Shown here: in pieces, positions 31,544 to 40,681 of the stretch
How the letters are laid out: each line of letters starts with the position of its first letter
Numbering within the stretch: the stretch's first letter is position 1
DNA from: Actinomycetes bacterium
GTDB lineage: Bacteria > Actinomycetota > Acidimicrobiia > Acidimicrobiales > Ilumatobacteraceae
Assembly: GCA_025351965.1 (NCBI GenBank)
Contig: JANXUX010000406.1
Span: 1-44,062 of the forward strand
Direction: 5' to 3'
DNA length: 44,062 bases
Notes under the pieces: generated by a model
Told to the model about the DNA's origin: nothing
The model's database searches: none
The model's input: the letters and a program-made list of their open reading frames with translations, nothing else
Translations under genes and position numbers: made by a program

Positions 31544-31893
31544 ACGTCGTCGGGGTGCATCACGTGTCCATCGGCGTCCAGGACGTCGACGCCGCTGTCG
31601 AGTTCTACGCCCTGCTCGGGCTCTCTCAGCTGCCGCGCCCGGACTTCGGGTTCCCGGGCGCATGGCTGCAGGCGGGCACCCAACAGGTCCACCTGCTGCA
31701 GACGTCGACCGTGGCTCCGGGTGCCGAGAACCATTACGCGTTCCAGGTCGAGGATCTCGGTGCGTGCGTGGCCCATCTCGCGGAACACGGGGTGCCGGCG
31801 CGCATCTCCACGACGGTGACCGGTGCCGGCCGACAGGCGTTCATCAAGGACCCCAGCGGCAACGTCGTGGAGCTCAACCAGCCCGACGCCTGA
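31540..31893 (+). CDS. VOC/glyoxalase-family protein
   Basis: This 117-residue single-domain protein has two beta-alpha-beta-beta-beta modules: VHHVSIGVQDVDAAVEFYALLGL with the first metal His, and HYAFQVEDLGACVAHLAEHG followed by FIKDPSGNVVELNQ with the metal Glu. Such proteins may be lyases, isomerases, dioxygenases or binding proteins. GTG 31540 overlaps the M20 stop by 4 bp and gives a full-length domain. Its role beside a carbamoylase is not clear. Confidence 0.9.
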   Translation: MNVVGVHHVSIGVQDVDAAVEFYALLGLSQLPRPDFGFPGAWLQAGTQQVHLLQTSTVAPGAENHYAFQVEDLGACVAHLAEHGVPARISTTVTGAGRQAFIKDPSGNVVELNQPDA

Positions 31894-31951
31894 TCGGCCG
31901 CCCGACGTCTGCGCGAAACCCGACGGCCGGAGACGGTCTCCACGTCCTACC

Positions 31952-32583
31952 GTGAGCGCCGTGCACATCGCCATCCTCAGCTTCGACGGCTTCAACGAAC
32001 TCGACTCGTTCATCGCGCTCGGCATCCTCCACCGGGCCGCAGTGAGCGACTGGAAGATCTCGATCGCATCACCGTCTGCGACGGTGACCTCGATGACGGG
32101 ACTGGTGGTGCACGCCCAGGCAACGCTCGCCGACACCTCCGCTGCCGACGCCGTCATCGTCGGCAGTGGCAGCCGCACCCGAGAGGTCGTCACGAACGAG
32201 TCGATCATGGAGGCCCTGCATCTCGACCCCTCTCGGCAGCTCATCGGGGCGCAGTGCTCGGGGCGCTGGTGCTCGCCAAGCTCGGCCTGCTCGACAACGT
32301 GCCCGCGTGCACGGACCTCACCACCAAGCCCTGGGTCGTCGAAGCCGGTGTGCAGGTGTTGGATCAACCGTTCTACGCCGACGGCAACCTCGCCACGGCG
32401 GGTGGTTGCCTGTCCGCGCAGTACCTCGCGGCGTGGATGATCGCCCGCCTCGCCGGGATCGATGCGGCGGCGAGCGCGATCCACTACGTCGCACCGGTCG
32501 GGGAGAAGGACGAATATGTGGCGCGTGCCTTGGACAACATCCGTCCGTATCTCGGTGTCACCGTCGGCGGGTCGTCGGTATGA
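31952..32583 (+). pseudogene. DJ-1/PfpI-family protein, interrupted by a 1-bp frameshift
   Basis: The gene reads as DJ-1/PfpI in two frames. From GTG 31952: VHIAILSFDGFNELDSFIALG to the nucleophile elbow IGAQCSG (C102). In the next frame: ALVLAKLGLLDNVPACTDLTTKPW to the stop at 32583. The break is at a run of four G (32260-32263); one extra G restores one continuous protein of about 210 residues. It could be a real inactivating mutation or a homopolymer sequencing/assembly error. Intact relatives act as glyoxalases, deglycases or isonitrile hydratases. It is 58 bp downstream of the VOC gene. Confidence 0.8.
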
Positions 32584-32629
32584 CGATCGAGATCCGCAGG
32601 CCTGGCCCTGCCTTCGCCGACCCTGTTGC

Positions 32630-32654
32630 ATCGACCGGCCGAGAGCCGGTCGAT
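32630..32654. terminator. Hairpin between convergent pfpI-like gene and gatB
   Basis: ATCGACCGGC, a 5-nt loop CGAGA, then GCCGGTCGAT: a perfect 10-bp stem. It lies in the 199-bp non-coding gap between stops at 32583 (plus) and 32783 (minus). Confidence 0.7.
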
Positions 32655-32690
32655 CTGACACGGATATGGGTCCGTTTGCCATCTCTGACG

Positions 32691-32717
32691 GATCGACCGG
32701 CTGTGGTCCGGTCAATC
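32691..32717. terminator. Second hairpin sharing the GACCGG arm
   Basis: GATCGACCGG pairs with CCGGTCAATC (one mismatch) over a 7-nt loop. A weaker ACGGA/TCCGT stem lies between it and the 32630 hairpin. It is a plausible terminator for gatB. Confidence 0.55.
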
Positions 32718-32782
32718 CGACATGGTTGCGGCATCCCGGAATCGTCACGTGGAGATTCGCGGACGTTACCGCAGCAGCAGGA

Positions 32783-34339
32783 TCAGGTGGTGCGCTTGGC
32801 TTGGAGGAGGGCGGTGACGAGCTTGCCGTCGGCTTTGCCCTGACTCGCCTTCATCGCTGCACCGACGAGGGCCCCCATTGCCTTGTCCTCGCCACCGATG
32901 TACTTGGCCCAGGCCGCAGCGTTGTCGGCGATGACCTGGTCGACCATCGCCTCGAGCGCCCCGGTGTCCATCGCCTCGAAGCCCTTGGCCGTGGCGATCG
33001 CTGCAGCGTCGCCGCCGCCGTTGGCGACGATCTCGGCGAGGATGGTCTTGGCCTGGGTGGCCGTGATCTTGCCGCTCGTCTCGAGGTTGGTCAACGCGGC
33101 GATGTCACCGGGCAGGACGGCGTCAGCGGGGGCGGTGTCGTCGCCGGTCGGGGCGAAGGCTTCCTTGACGTAGATCAGGGCGCGGGCGCCGTCGCCACCG
33201 GCCTCGGCGACGGAGAGCACGTAGTCGTCCTGACCGCGCTCGACGACGACCATCACGGCCTCACCATCGGCGGGTGCACCGGTGGCCGCCGCGAGGCGCT
33301 TGCGACGCGCCGTGGGCAGCATCGGCATCGAGTCCTGAATGTCCTTGATCCACGATTCCGACGGGACGAGCGGCACGAGATCGGGCTCGAGGAAGTAGCG
33401 GTAGTCGTCCGCGTCCTCCTTCGTGCGCAGGGTGTGCGTGCGGCCGTCGTTCTCGTCCCAGTGCCGGGTCTCCTGGCGGACCTTCTCGCCGGTCTCGATC
33501 AGATCGATCTGGCGGCGGGCCTCGTAGTCGATGGCCTTGCCCAGCGAGCGGATGCTGTTGACGTTCTTGATCTCGCAACGGGTGCCATAGGGCTCGCCGG
33601 GCTTGTGCACGCTGACGTTGGCGTCGCAGCGCATGCTGCCCTCTTCCATCTTCGCGTCGCTGGCGCCGACGGCGAGCAGGATCGCGCGTAGCTCGGTCAC
33701 GTATTGACGCGCCTCCTCGGAGGTGCGGATGTCGGGCCGGCTGACGATCTCCACGAGCGGCACGCCGGCGCGGTTGAAATCGATCAATGAGTGCGTGCTG
33801 CCGTGGATGCGGCCGCCCGTCCCGCCGAAGTGGGTGCTCTTGCCGGTGTCCTCTTCGAGGTGGGCGCGCTCGACCCCGATGATCTTGCCACCGGGAAGTT
33901 CGAGCGAGCCGTTGACGTTCAGCGGCTGGTCGTACTGGCTGATCTGGTACGCCTTGGGCATGTCCGGGTAGAAGTAGTTCTTGCGGTGGAACGCGCAGGG
34001 CTGGATGGTGCAGTTCAGCGCGGTGCCGATGTACATCGCCAGCTCGACGGCCTGACGGTTGAGCACCGGCAGTGCGCCGGGTAGACCGAGCGTGACGGGA
34101 TCGATGTTCGTGTTCGGCTCGTCGCCGAAGCGGTTCGCGCTGCCGCTGAAGAGTTTCGTCTTGGTGGCCAGCTCGACGTGCACCTCCAGCCCGACGACCA
34201 GCTCGTAGCCGTCGATGAGGATCTCGTTGCCGGTCTTGGGTCCGGCGGTGTACACGTTGCCAGGCGTCGGGTTGTTGACCGAGGGGGCCCCGGCGCCGGC
34301 ACCGGGTGTCGCCGTTGCTGGTGCGGTGGTGCTGCTCAT
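32783..34339 (-). CDS. gatB: Aspartyl/glutamyl-tRNA amidotransferase subunit B
   Basis: This 518-residue GatB is the kinase/transamidase-tunnel subunit of GatCAB, which converts Glu-tRNA(Gln) and/or Asp-tRNA(Asn) to the amidated forms. Clear family text: [76 protein letters not shown] and RCDANVSVH, with a C-terminal YqeY-like tail domain ([19 protein letters not shown]). The first about 35 residues (Ala/Thr/Pro/Gly-rich) are longer than usual. The start overlaps the gatA stop by 4 bp. Presence of GatCAB suggests the organism lacks a GlnRS or AsnRS, as in most actinobacteria. Confidence 0.97.
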   Translation of the reverse strand: MSSTTAPATATPGAGAGAPSVNNPTPGNVYTAGPKTGNEILIDGYELVVGLEVHVELATKTKLFSGSANRFGDEPNTNIDPVTLGLPGALPVLNRQAVELAMYIGTALNCTIQPCAFHRKNYFYPDMPKAYQISQYDQPLNVNGSLELPGGKIIGVERAHLEEDTGKSTHFGGTGGRIHGSTHSLIDFNRAGVPLVEIVSRPDIRTSEEARQYVTELRAILLAVGASDAKMEEGSMRCDANVSVHKPGEPYGTRCEIKNVNSIRSLGKAIDYEARRQIDLIETGEKVRQETRHWDENDGRTHTLRTKEDADDYRYFLEPDLVPLVPSESWIKDIQDSMPMLPTARRKRLAAATGAPADGEAVMVVVERGQDDYVLSVAEAGGDGARALIYVKEAFAPTGDDTAPADAVLPGDIAALTNLETSGKITATQAKTILAEIVANGGGDAAAIATAKGFEAMDTGALEAMVDQVIADNAAAWAKYIGGEDKAMGALVGAAMKASQGKADGKLVTALLQAKRTT

Positions 34340-35784
34340 GCCAGGCTCCGTTCGAGAGCGGCGCCGGCACGGAACATGGCCGGTTCGCCGAGGGTGCCGG
34401 CGAGGATCTGCACACCGATCGGCAGGCCGTGCTGGCCGGTGCCGTAGGGCACGCTCATCCCGGGATGCCCGGCGAGGTTGGTCGGGATCGTGTAGACGTC
34501 GCAGAGGTACATCGCCAGTGGATCGTCACCCTTGGAGCCGAACTCGAACGCCACGGTGGGCGACGTCGGGGTGAGCAGCACGTCGGCCTTGGTGTAGGCG
34601 CGGTCGAAGTCGTCGGCGATGAGCCGGCGGACCTTCAGGGCCTTGCCGTAATAGGCGTCGTAGTAGCCGGCGCTGAGGGCGTAGGTGCCGAGCATGATGC
34701 GCCGCTGCACCTCTTCGCCGAAGCCGGCCTCACGGGTGGTCGAGTACATCGTGTTCGTGTCCGGAGCGTCGACGCGCATGCCGTAGCGGACGCCGTCGTA
34801 GCGGGCGAGGTTGCTGCTCGCCTCCGACGGGGCGATCAGGTAGTAGGCGGTGAGGCCGTAGCCGAACGCCGGCACCTCGACGTCGACGATGGTCGCGCCT
34901 GCTGCCTGTAAGGCTTCGAACGCCAGCTCGAGCCGCTCGACGACGTCGGGATCGGCGCCCCGGGGCAGGTCGGTGATACGGCCGATGCGCATGCCCTCGA
35001 CGCCGTGGGTGATGGCCTCCATCAGCGACGGTTGCGGCTCGGGGATGGACGTAGAGTCCATCGCGTCGTGGCCGCCGATGATGTCCATCAGCAGCGCGGC
35101 ATCTTCGACGTTGCCCGTGAACGGACCGATCTGGTCGAGCGAGCTGGCGAAGGCGACGAGGCCGTAGCGGCTGACGTAGCCGTAGGTCGGCTTGACGCCG
35201 ACGACACCGCACAGCGCTGCCGGCTGGCGGATGGAGCCTCCGGTGTCGCTGCCGAGACTGACGCTGGCGAACCCCGCCGCGACCGCAGCTGCGCTACCAC
35301 CGCTGGAGCCGCCGGGTACGCGATTCAGGTCGAGCGGGTTGCGGGTGGGGCCGAACGCGCTGTTCTCGGTGCTGGAGCCCATCGCGAACTCGTCGAGGTT
35401 GGTCTTGCCGACCGTCACCGCGCCGGCCGCGGCGAGCTTGGTGACGACGGTTGCGTCGTACGGCGGCTTCCAGCCCTCGAGGATCTTCGACGAACACGTC
35501 GTCGGGATGCCCCGGGTGCACATGTTGTCCTTGAGTGCGAGCGGTACACCGGCGAGCGGGCCGGGGTCGTTGCCGGCGGCGACGGCCGCGTCGATCGCGG
35601 TAGCGGCGGCCCGGGCCTCGTCGGCCATCACGAGGTTGAACGCATGCACGTCGCCCTCCCGGGCGGCGATGCGGCCGAGGTGCTGCTCGAGCACGTCGAC
35701 GGCCTTGAGTGTGCCGGAGCGCACGCCGGAGGCGATCTGGGCGGCCGACAGTGGAGCCACGTCTGCGGTCGTGGTGTCGCTCAT
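34336..35784 (-). CDS. gatA: Aspartyl/glutamyl-tRNA amidotransferase subunit A
   Basis: This 482-residue amidase-signature enzyme hydrolyses glutamine to supply ammonia for GatB. The catalytic Lys lies in [22 protein letters not shown] (near residue 128), and the Gly/Ser-rich signature with the cis-Ser and nucleophile Ser in [16 protein letters not shown] and [15 protein letters not shown]. Length and all motifs are normal. It lies between gatC and gatB with 4-bp overlaps at both ends, which keeps the three subunits stoichiometric. Start ATG 35784. Confidence 0.97.
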   Translation of the reverse strand: MSDTTTADVAPLSAAQIASGVRSGTLKAVDVLEQHLGRIAAREGDVHAFNLVMADEARAAATAIDAAVAAGNDPGPLAGVPLALKDNMCTRGIPTTCSSKILEGWKPPYDATVVTKLAAAGAVTVGKTNLDEFAMGSSTENSAFGPTRNPLDLNRVPGGSSGGSAAAVAAGFASVSLGSDTGGSIRQPAALCGVVGVKPTYGYVSRYGLVAFASSLDQIGPFTGNVEDAALLMDIIGGHDAMDSTSIPEPQPSLMEAITHGVEGMRIGRITDLPRGADPDVVERLELAFEALQAAGATIVDVEVPAFGYGLTAYYLIAPSEASSNLARYDGVRYGMRVDAPDTNTMYSTTREAGFGEEVQRRIMLGTYALSAGYYDAYYGKALKVRRLIADDFDRAYTKADVLLTPTSPTVAFEFGSKGDDPLAMYLCDVYTIPTNLAGHPGMSVPYGTGQHGLPIGVQILAGTLGEPAMFRAGAALERSLA

Positions 35785-36113
35785 CCGTCCAACCCCATGA
35801 TCGGCGGGACACGGAAGCGGCCGTCTTCGGCGGCGGGGGCGGCGGCGAGCACTTCGGCGCGGTCGAGGCTCGGCAGGACCACGTCCTCGCGGAAGACGTT
35901 CTGCAGCGGGTAGGGCTGGGTCATCGGCTCCACGCCGTCGAGATCGAGGGCATCGATGTCGGCAAAGTGCTCGAGCATGCCGGCGAGTTGCGCCGTCGTT
36001 CGCTCGAGGTTCTCAGGTGTGATGTCGAGTCGGGCCAACTTGGCGACCTTGACGACATCTGCAGCAGTTATCCGTTCAGACACATCTCCGATGCTAGAGG
36101 TGCCACCGCTCAC
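35781..36113 (-). CDS. gatC: Aspartyl/glutamyl-tRNA amidotransferase subunit C
   Basis: This 110-residue GatC is the small belt subunit that stabilises GatA on GatB. Family features: [45 protein letters not shown], then a C-terminal [20 protein letters not shown] and PPIMG. The GTG at 36113 has AAAGG 6 nt upstream. An internal GTG (giving [11 protein letters not shown]) would match family length better (about 98 residues), but its GGAG is too close. It overlaps gatA by 4 bp and begins 17 bp after the preceding membrane-protein gene. Confidence 0.93.
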   Translation of the reverse strand: MSGGTSSIGDVSERITAADVVKVAKLARLDITPENLERTTAQLAGMLEHFADIDALDLDGVEPMTQPYPLQNVFREDVVLPSLDRAEVLAAAPAAEDGRFRVPPIMGLDG

Positions 36114-36129
36114 CAGAGGCCTTTGTTCT

Positions 36130-36612
36130 TCAGCGTCGGCGCTTGGCGAGGACCTGGATCGCTCCGGCGATGGCCACGAGGGCGGCGACCGTACCGATGA
36201 TCACGCCGGGCCCGACGTCGCCCTCGGCGATGAAGCGCTGGTTCTTGACTGCGCCGAACCCAAGGATCGCGTCGAACAAGGCGCCGATCGCGACGAAGAC
36301 GGCGATGACAGCGACGGCGAAGATCCGCCCGGCGAAGTACGTGATCGCGCCGAGCACGAGCAGCAGGCCGCCGATCACGAGCCAGAACAGGCCCGGATTC
36401 GGTAGGTCGCCGACGCCGTCCGGACCAGCGAAGGTGTCGAGGCCCTTCAACGACTGCACCCCGGTGCCGGAGTACCACGTCAGGAAGACACCGGCGATGT
36501 GGGCCGCGCCCGCCACCATCAGCATGATCGCGCCGACGTTGGCCTTCGGGCGCGGGCCCTTCGGTTCGATCGCGAACCCGTATTCATCGAGACGTACATC
36601 CTTCACTCGCAC
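36130..36612 (-). CDS. Small membrane protein of unknown function
   Basis: This protein of about 160 residues has roughly four transmembrane segments (NVGAIMLMVAGAAHIAGVFLTWY, LFWLVIGGLLLVLGAITYFAG, IFAVAVIAVFVAIGALFDAIL and VIIGTVAALVAIAGAIQVLAKRRR). A charged N-terminus, VKDVRLDEYGFAIEPKGPRPKAN, precedes them. The last helix ends in four basic residues, favouring a cytosolic C-terminus. I do not recognise a family. Start is uncertain: GTG 36612 or GTG 36606, neither with a good Shine-Dalgarno. It is immediately upstream of gatC and likely co-transcribed, which is unusual but probably only positional. Confidence 0.7.
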   Translation of the reverse strand: MRVKDVRLDEYGFAIEPKGPRPKANVGAIMLMVAGAAHIAGVFLTWYSGTGVQSLKGLDTFAGPDGVGDLPNPGLFWLVIGGLLLVLGAITYFAGRIFAVAVIAVFVAIGALFDAILGFGAVKNQRFIAEGDVGPGVIIGTVAALVAIAGAIQVLAKRRR

Positions 36613-36640
36613 GAGTGTGCCAGACGAGCGCCGCGACGCC

Positions 36641-38770
36641 TCAGAGGCTGCGGAGGTGGAGCAGGATCGTCGACTCGGGTTGCATCGCCGGCAGTTGCAG
36701 GCCGAGCACCTCGAGGTCGCGGCCACCCACGACGGTACCCTCGGCCAGCCATGCTGGCGGGATGCGGTTGGGGCCGTGCACGGATCCATCGTCTGGCATC
36801 GCGACGCGTTCGACACGGTACCGACGCACCGGATCCAGGCCCGGCAGGCGAAGAGGCGGGGGAGCGAGTGCCGCCGCAGTCGCCAGTTGAGCGACTGCGA
36901 CGATGGCCTCGGAACGGTCACGGGCGTACACGCCGTGCGCGTGCGACGCGCCGTCGATGGAGTCGAAGCGGACGACGTCGCCGCTGTGCAGCAGGTGGCG
37001 GAACCGTTTGTGGATCGAGATGACCGCGGCCAGCGCGTCCTGTTCGTCGGCGCGCAGGCGCAGGACGTTCCATTCCACGCCGAGGTGTCCGAACAGGGCA
37101 GTGGTTGCGCGGAAACCGAGCGAGTGCTGGCGGCCGGTCGTGTGCGCCCGGCGGGGCCCGATGTGGGCGCCCATCAGTTCCGGCGGGACGAACATCGAGG
37201 TGCCGCGCTGGATCGTCTGGCGTTCGAGTGCGTCGTTCGAGTCGCTCGCCCAGACTCGCTCGGTGCGGCGCAGGATCTCGTGGTCGACTCGCCCGCCGCC
37301 TGATGCACAGCTCTCGAACTCCACGCCGGGATGACGATGACGAAGTTCATCGAGCAGCCGGTAGAGCGCCAAGGTCTGCTCGTGGGTGCCCGCCGCGCCG
37401 TGGCTGCCGCTGCCCTGGGCGTGGTTGCGGTTCATGTCCCACTTGACGAACGCGATGTCGTGATCCGCCAGCAGCGAGTCGAGTGCGCCGAAGATGTGCG
37501 CGTACGCCTCGGGAACGGCCAGATCGAGGACGAGTTGATGGCGTCCGAGGACGGCCTCGTAGCCAGGCGTCGTCAGCGTCCAGTCCGGGTGGGCGCGGTA
37601 CAGGTCGCTGTCGGGGTTGACCATCTCCGGCTCGACCCAGATTCCGAAGTCCATGCCCAAGCCACGAACGTGCGCGATCAGCGGCGCAAGTCCGTCGGGA
37701 TGGGCATCTGCGGACACGTACCAGTCTCCGAGCCCACTGCGGTCATCACGCCGGGAACCGAACCAGCCGTCGTCGAGCACGAATCGCTCGATGCCGAGGT
37801 CCGCAGCCGTGTCCGCGAGCCGATGCAAGGTGTCGGCGTCGTGGTCGAAGTAGACGGCCTCCCATGTGTTCAGCAGCACGGGTCGGGGCCGATCGGGCGA
37901 GGGATGGCTCGCCCGGGCGCGCAGCGAACGGTGGAAGCCCCACGACGCCGGGGTGAGCCCACTGGCCGAATACGTGCCGATGACCTCCGGGGCCGTGTAG
38001 TGCTCGCCCGGGAGCAGCGACATCTCGCCCGGATGGAACAGCTCGCCGATCTGCACGTATCGGCGGCCGTCGGGCAGCACCTCGGCGAGCATCGCGTGGT
38101 TGCCGCTCCATGCGAGGTGCACGCCCCACACCTCGCCGGACCATTCACCGAAGCCGTGGGTCCCGGCGAACAGCAGCGGCGCGTGCTCGTGGGAGGTGCG
38201 TCCGGCGCGGTTCTCGGCGGTGATCGCACCGTCGCGGAACGCGGTGCGCCGTGGGTGCATCTCGCGCGTCCAACGGCCGGTGAACAGCATCAGTTCGTCT
38301 GCCTGCGCAGGTAGCGGCAGCGTCGTGTCGAGCCGGTCGAACAGGTAGCGCTCACTCGGATGGTCGTTGGTGATCGTCAGCTGCGTGGTGAGGACTTCGC
38401 CCAGCTTCAGGCTCGTCGTGATCGTCAACTGCGCGACCGGGTCTTCGGCGACGGTCGTCAGCGTGGTCACGCCGAGCCCGACATCGAGCGTGTGCGAGCG
38501 GTGCTCGAACCGGGCCGACCAGTCCCGCCCGGCGCGTCGATGCCCGGCGAGCCCGGGCCGGCCGGCGAAGCCGAGGGCGTGCTCGGGGACGAGCGACACC
38601 GGTGCCTCCACATCGAGAGCGCCGTGGACGATGGGCCGTTGCAGCACGGCGAACGCCGCCTCGAGGTCGGTGTCGGGGGCGAGCGTGGCGCCCCAGTGGC
38701 GGACGGTCGGGACCCCGGTGGAGAGATCGACGACAACGCTGGAACGCGGTCCGGCCAGATGGATCAGCAC
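36641..38770 (-). CDS. GH36-family alpha-galactosidase
   Basis: This glycosidase of about 709 residues cleaves terminal alpha-galactosides (melibiose, raffinose type). An N-terminal beta-supersandwich leads to GEHYTAPEVIGTYSASG and PRPVLLNTWEAVYFDHD. The TIM barrel carries the nucleophile D445 in FVKWDMNR and the acid/base D510 in VWASDSND. The WDMNR, ESCASGGGRVD and HTTGRQHSL strings are classic GH36. No signal peptide is visible, so it is cytosolic. I set the start at GTG 38770, since an in-frame TAG lies just upstream after the crotonase stop; the Shine-Dalgarno is poor. It is 20 bp downstream of the crotonase on the same strand, with no sugar transporter nearby. Confidence 0.9.
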   Translation of the reverse strand: MLIHLAGPRSSVVVDLSTGVPTVRHWGATLAPDTDLEAAFAVLQRPIVHGALDVEAPVSLVPEHALGFAGRPGLAGHRRAGRDWSARFEHRSHTLDVGLGVTTLTTVAEDPVAQLTITTSLKLGEVLTTQLTITNDHPSERYLFDRLDTTLPLPAQADELMLFTGRWTREMHPRRTAFRDGAITAENRAGRTSHEHAPLLFAGTHGFGEWSGEVWGVHLAWSGNHAMLAEVLPDGRRYVQIGELFHPGEMSLLPGEHYTAPEVIGTYSASGLTPASWGFHRSLRARASHPSPDRPRPVLLNTWEAVYFDHDADTLHRLADTAADLGIERFVLDDGWFGSRRDDRSGLGDWYVSADAHPDGLAPLIAHVRGLGMDFGIWVEPEMVNPDSDLYRAHPDWTLTTPGYEAVLGRHQLVLDLAVPEAYAHIFGALDSLLADHDIAFVKWDMNRNHAQGSGSHGAAGTHEQTLALYRLLDELRHRHPGVEFESCASGGGRVDHEILRRTERVWASDSNDALERQTIQRGTSMFVPPELMGAHIGPRRAHTTGRQHSLGFRATTALFGHLGVEWNVLRLRADEQDALAAVISIHKRFRHLLHSGDVVRFDSIDGASHAHGVYARDRSEAIVAVAQLATAAALAPPPLRLPGLDPVRRYRVERVAMPDDGSVHGPNRIPPAWLAEGTVVGGRDLEVLGLQLPAMQPESTILLHLRSL

Positions 38771-38790
38771 GGGGGCAATGTAGTCGGCAG

Positions 38791-39585
38791 CTAGCCCGAG
38801 TACGGGGCAAACGCCGGCGGACGCCGGTCGAGGAAACTCTGCACACCCTCTTGGAAATCGGCGCGGGTCACCGAGGCGTTCATCAGGTCGATGGCGTCGG
38901 TCGTCGCATCGTCGAGCGGACGGACAGCGTCGCGCAGTACCTGCTGCTTGATGATCGCCCAGCTCGCCGGACACGCGTTGACAGCGAGGTCGGCTGCATA
39001 GGCCATGACGTGATCGAGTAACGCGTCGGGCTCGATCGCGGCGTTGACGAGACCCATCGTCGCGGCGTCGGCGCCGGTGATGACGCGCCCGGACAGGAGC
39101 AGGTCCATTGCCCGGGCGACTCCGATGAGGCGGGGCAGCATCCACGAACTGCCGTACTCGGCGATCAGGCCGCGGCGGGCGAACGACGTCGTGAACTTGG
39201 CCGACGGTGTGGTGAAGCGGAGATCGCAGAACAGCGCCATCGAGAAGCCGACACCAGCGACGGCACCGTTGATCGCGGCGATCACCGGCTTGGGCATGCT
39301 GGCCAGGTCGGTGACCCGCCGGACACCCGTGGCCGGTCCCGCCCCGCCGGCCGGGTTGGCGCGGATCTCGTTGAGCGCATCCATCGATGCGCCGGCGCAG
39401 AACCCCTTGCCGGCCCCGGTGATGACGATCACGCGCACGGCAGGATCGGCGACGGCGGTATCGATCGCCGTGAAGAATTCGGCCGACATGTCGTCACCCC
39501 AGGCGTTGAGCTGGTCGGGGCGATTGAGGGTGATCAGGGCGATGCCCGGCTCGCGGAGTTCGCTGAGGACGAGGGGTTCAGTCAT
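38791..39585 (-). CDS. Enoyl-CoA hydratase/isomerase (crotonase) family protein
   Basis: This 264-residue crotonase has oxyanion-hole segments FCAGASMDALNEIRAN and NGAVAGVGFSMALFCDLRF. The hydratase glutamates are absent: E144 is Ser (GFSMALFCD) and the E164 position is hydrophobic. The ARRGLIAEYGSSWMLPRLIG loop carries a Glu typical of a mycobacterial-type subgroup, so isomerase-like or other chemistry is more likely than hydration. ATG 39585 overlaps the lgt 3' end by 8 bp, so it is co-transcribed with lgt. Followed by the GH36 gene. Confidence 0.92.
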   Translation of the reverse strand: MTEPLVLSELREPGIALITLNRPDQLNAWGDDMSAEFFTAIDTAVADPAVRVIVITGAGKGFCAGASMDALNEIRANPAGGAGPATGVRRVTDLASMPKPVIAAINGAVAGVGFSMALFCDLRFTTPSAKFTTSFARRGLIAEYGSSWMLPRLIGVARAMDLLLSGRVITGADAATMGLVNAAIEPDALLDHVMAYAADLAVNACPASWAIIKQQVLRDAVRPLDDATTDAIDLMNASVTRADFQEGVQSFLDRRPPAFAPYSG

Positions 39586-40681
39586 GCGCCGACGGTAACC
39601 CGTCGTCGGCATCGACGGTCGGGTCGGTCGGGTCAGCATCTGGCGGCGGGTCATCGATGCCCTCGTCGCCGGCATCAGCGTCTGCGTCGGGGTCGTCGAG
39701 CACGGCGTCATCGGCGTCGGGATCGTCGCCGGCATCGGCATCGGCGTCATCCTCGTCGAGCACGGCGTCATCGTCGTCCAGCACGGCGGCATCGTCGGCG
39801 AGCACGGCGTCATCGTCGGCCAGCACGGCATCACGATCGCCGAGTCCGCCGAGGGGGGCGGTGACGGCCGCAGCCGTGCTCTTGGACAGCAGCAGGTAGA
39901 GCCCGCTGCCCACGATCGCGGCGAGTGCGACCCACTGGTTCCAGCGCAGCCCACCAACATGGTGGGCCTCGTCGATCCGGAGACCCTCGACGAAGAACCG
40001 GATGACGCCGTAGCCGATCAGGTACATCGCGATGAGATGTCCCGGTGGGACGCGACGCCGTCGGTCGATGAGCAGGAGCAGGCCGGCCAGCGCGAAGTTC
40101 GAGAGTGACTCGTACAGGAACGTCGGGTGGAAGAGCGTGCCGGACGCGTAGCCCGTGGGCAGATGCGCGTCGGCGATCTCGAGACCCCACGGCAGCTTTG
40201 TCGCCCGACCGAACAGTTCCTGGTTCCAGTAGTTGCCCCACCGACCGATCGCCTGAGCAACCGCCAGTGCCGGCGCCGCACAGTCGACGCCACGCGCAAT
40301 GGGGATGCCCTTGCGGCGCATCATGTAGGCACCCGTGCCGATTCCGAACAGCAGGCCGCCGGGAATACCGAGGCCGCCCTGCCAGATCTTGGGGATGTCG
40401 GCCAGGTTGTGTTCGAACTTCTGCCAGTCCGTGGCGACGTGATAAAGCCGTGATCCGATCACGCCGGCGATCACGGCCCACACCGAGATCGAGTTGGCGT
40501 CGTCCTTGGTGCCGATGCCCTTCTGCTCGAAGCGCTTGCCGAGCAGCCACACCCCGGCGACGACGCCGAGTGCGATCATCAAGCCGTATGCGTGGATCTT
40601 CAGTGGGCCGATGCTGAGCGTTCCGCTCGACGGGCTGGGGATGCTTGCGACGACGCCGGCGAATCCGGGGAACGAGATCAC
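39578..40681 (-). CDS. lgt: Prolipoprotein diacylglyceryl transferase with acidic repeat tail
   Basis: This is Lgt, the membrane enzyme that transfers diacylglyceryl to the lipobox Cys of prelipoproteins (such as the binding protein at 9014). Residues 1 to about 270 are normal: IHAYGLMIALGVVAGVWLLG, the signature GRWGNYWNQELFGRATKLPWGLEI, HPTFLYESLSNF and YGVIRFFVEGLRID. About 90 further residues are Asp/Ala-dominated, built from DAVLADD-like and DADADAGD-like units, and nearly all negative. The tail probably projects into the cytosol. GTG 40681 overlaps the upstream hydrolase stop by 4 bp. Confidence 0.95.
   Translation of the reverse strand: MISFPGFAGVVASIPSPSSGTLSIGPLKIHAYGLMIALGVVAGVWLLGKRFEQKGIGTKDDANSISVWAVIAGVIGSRLYHVATDWQKFEHNLADIPKIWQGGLGIPGGLLFGIGTGAYMMRRKGIPIARGVDCAAPALAVAQAIGRWGNYWNQELFGRATKLPWGLEIADAHLPTGYASGTLFHPTFLYESLSNFALAGLLLLIDRRRRVPPGHLIAMYLIGYGVIRFFVEGLRIDEAHHVGGLRWNQWVALAAIVGSGLYLLLSKSTAAAVTAPLGGLGDRDAVLADDDAVLADDAAVLDDDDAVLDEDDADADAGDDPDADDAVLDDPDADADAGDEGIDDPPPDADPTDPTVDADDGLPSAHD
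39615..39850 (-). repeat. Degenerate repeats encoding the acidic Lgt tail
   Basis: Imperfect, in-frame repeats of units like AGCACGGCGTCATCGTCG (plus strand) give alternating Asp, Ala, Val and Leu. No stop interrupts them, in contrast to neighbouring frames of random sequence. Confidence 0.7.
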
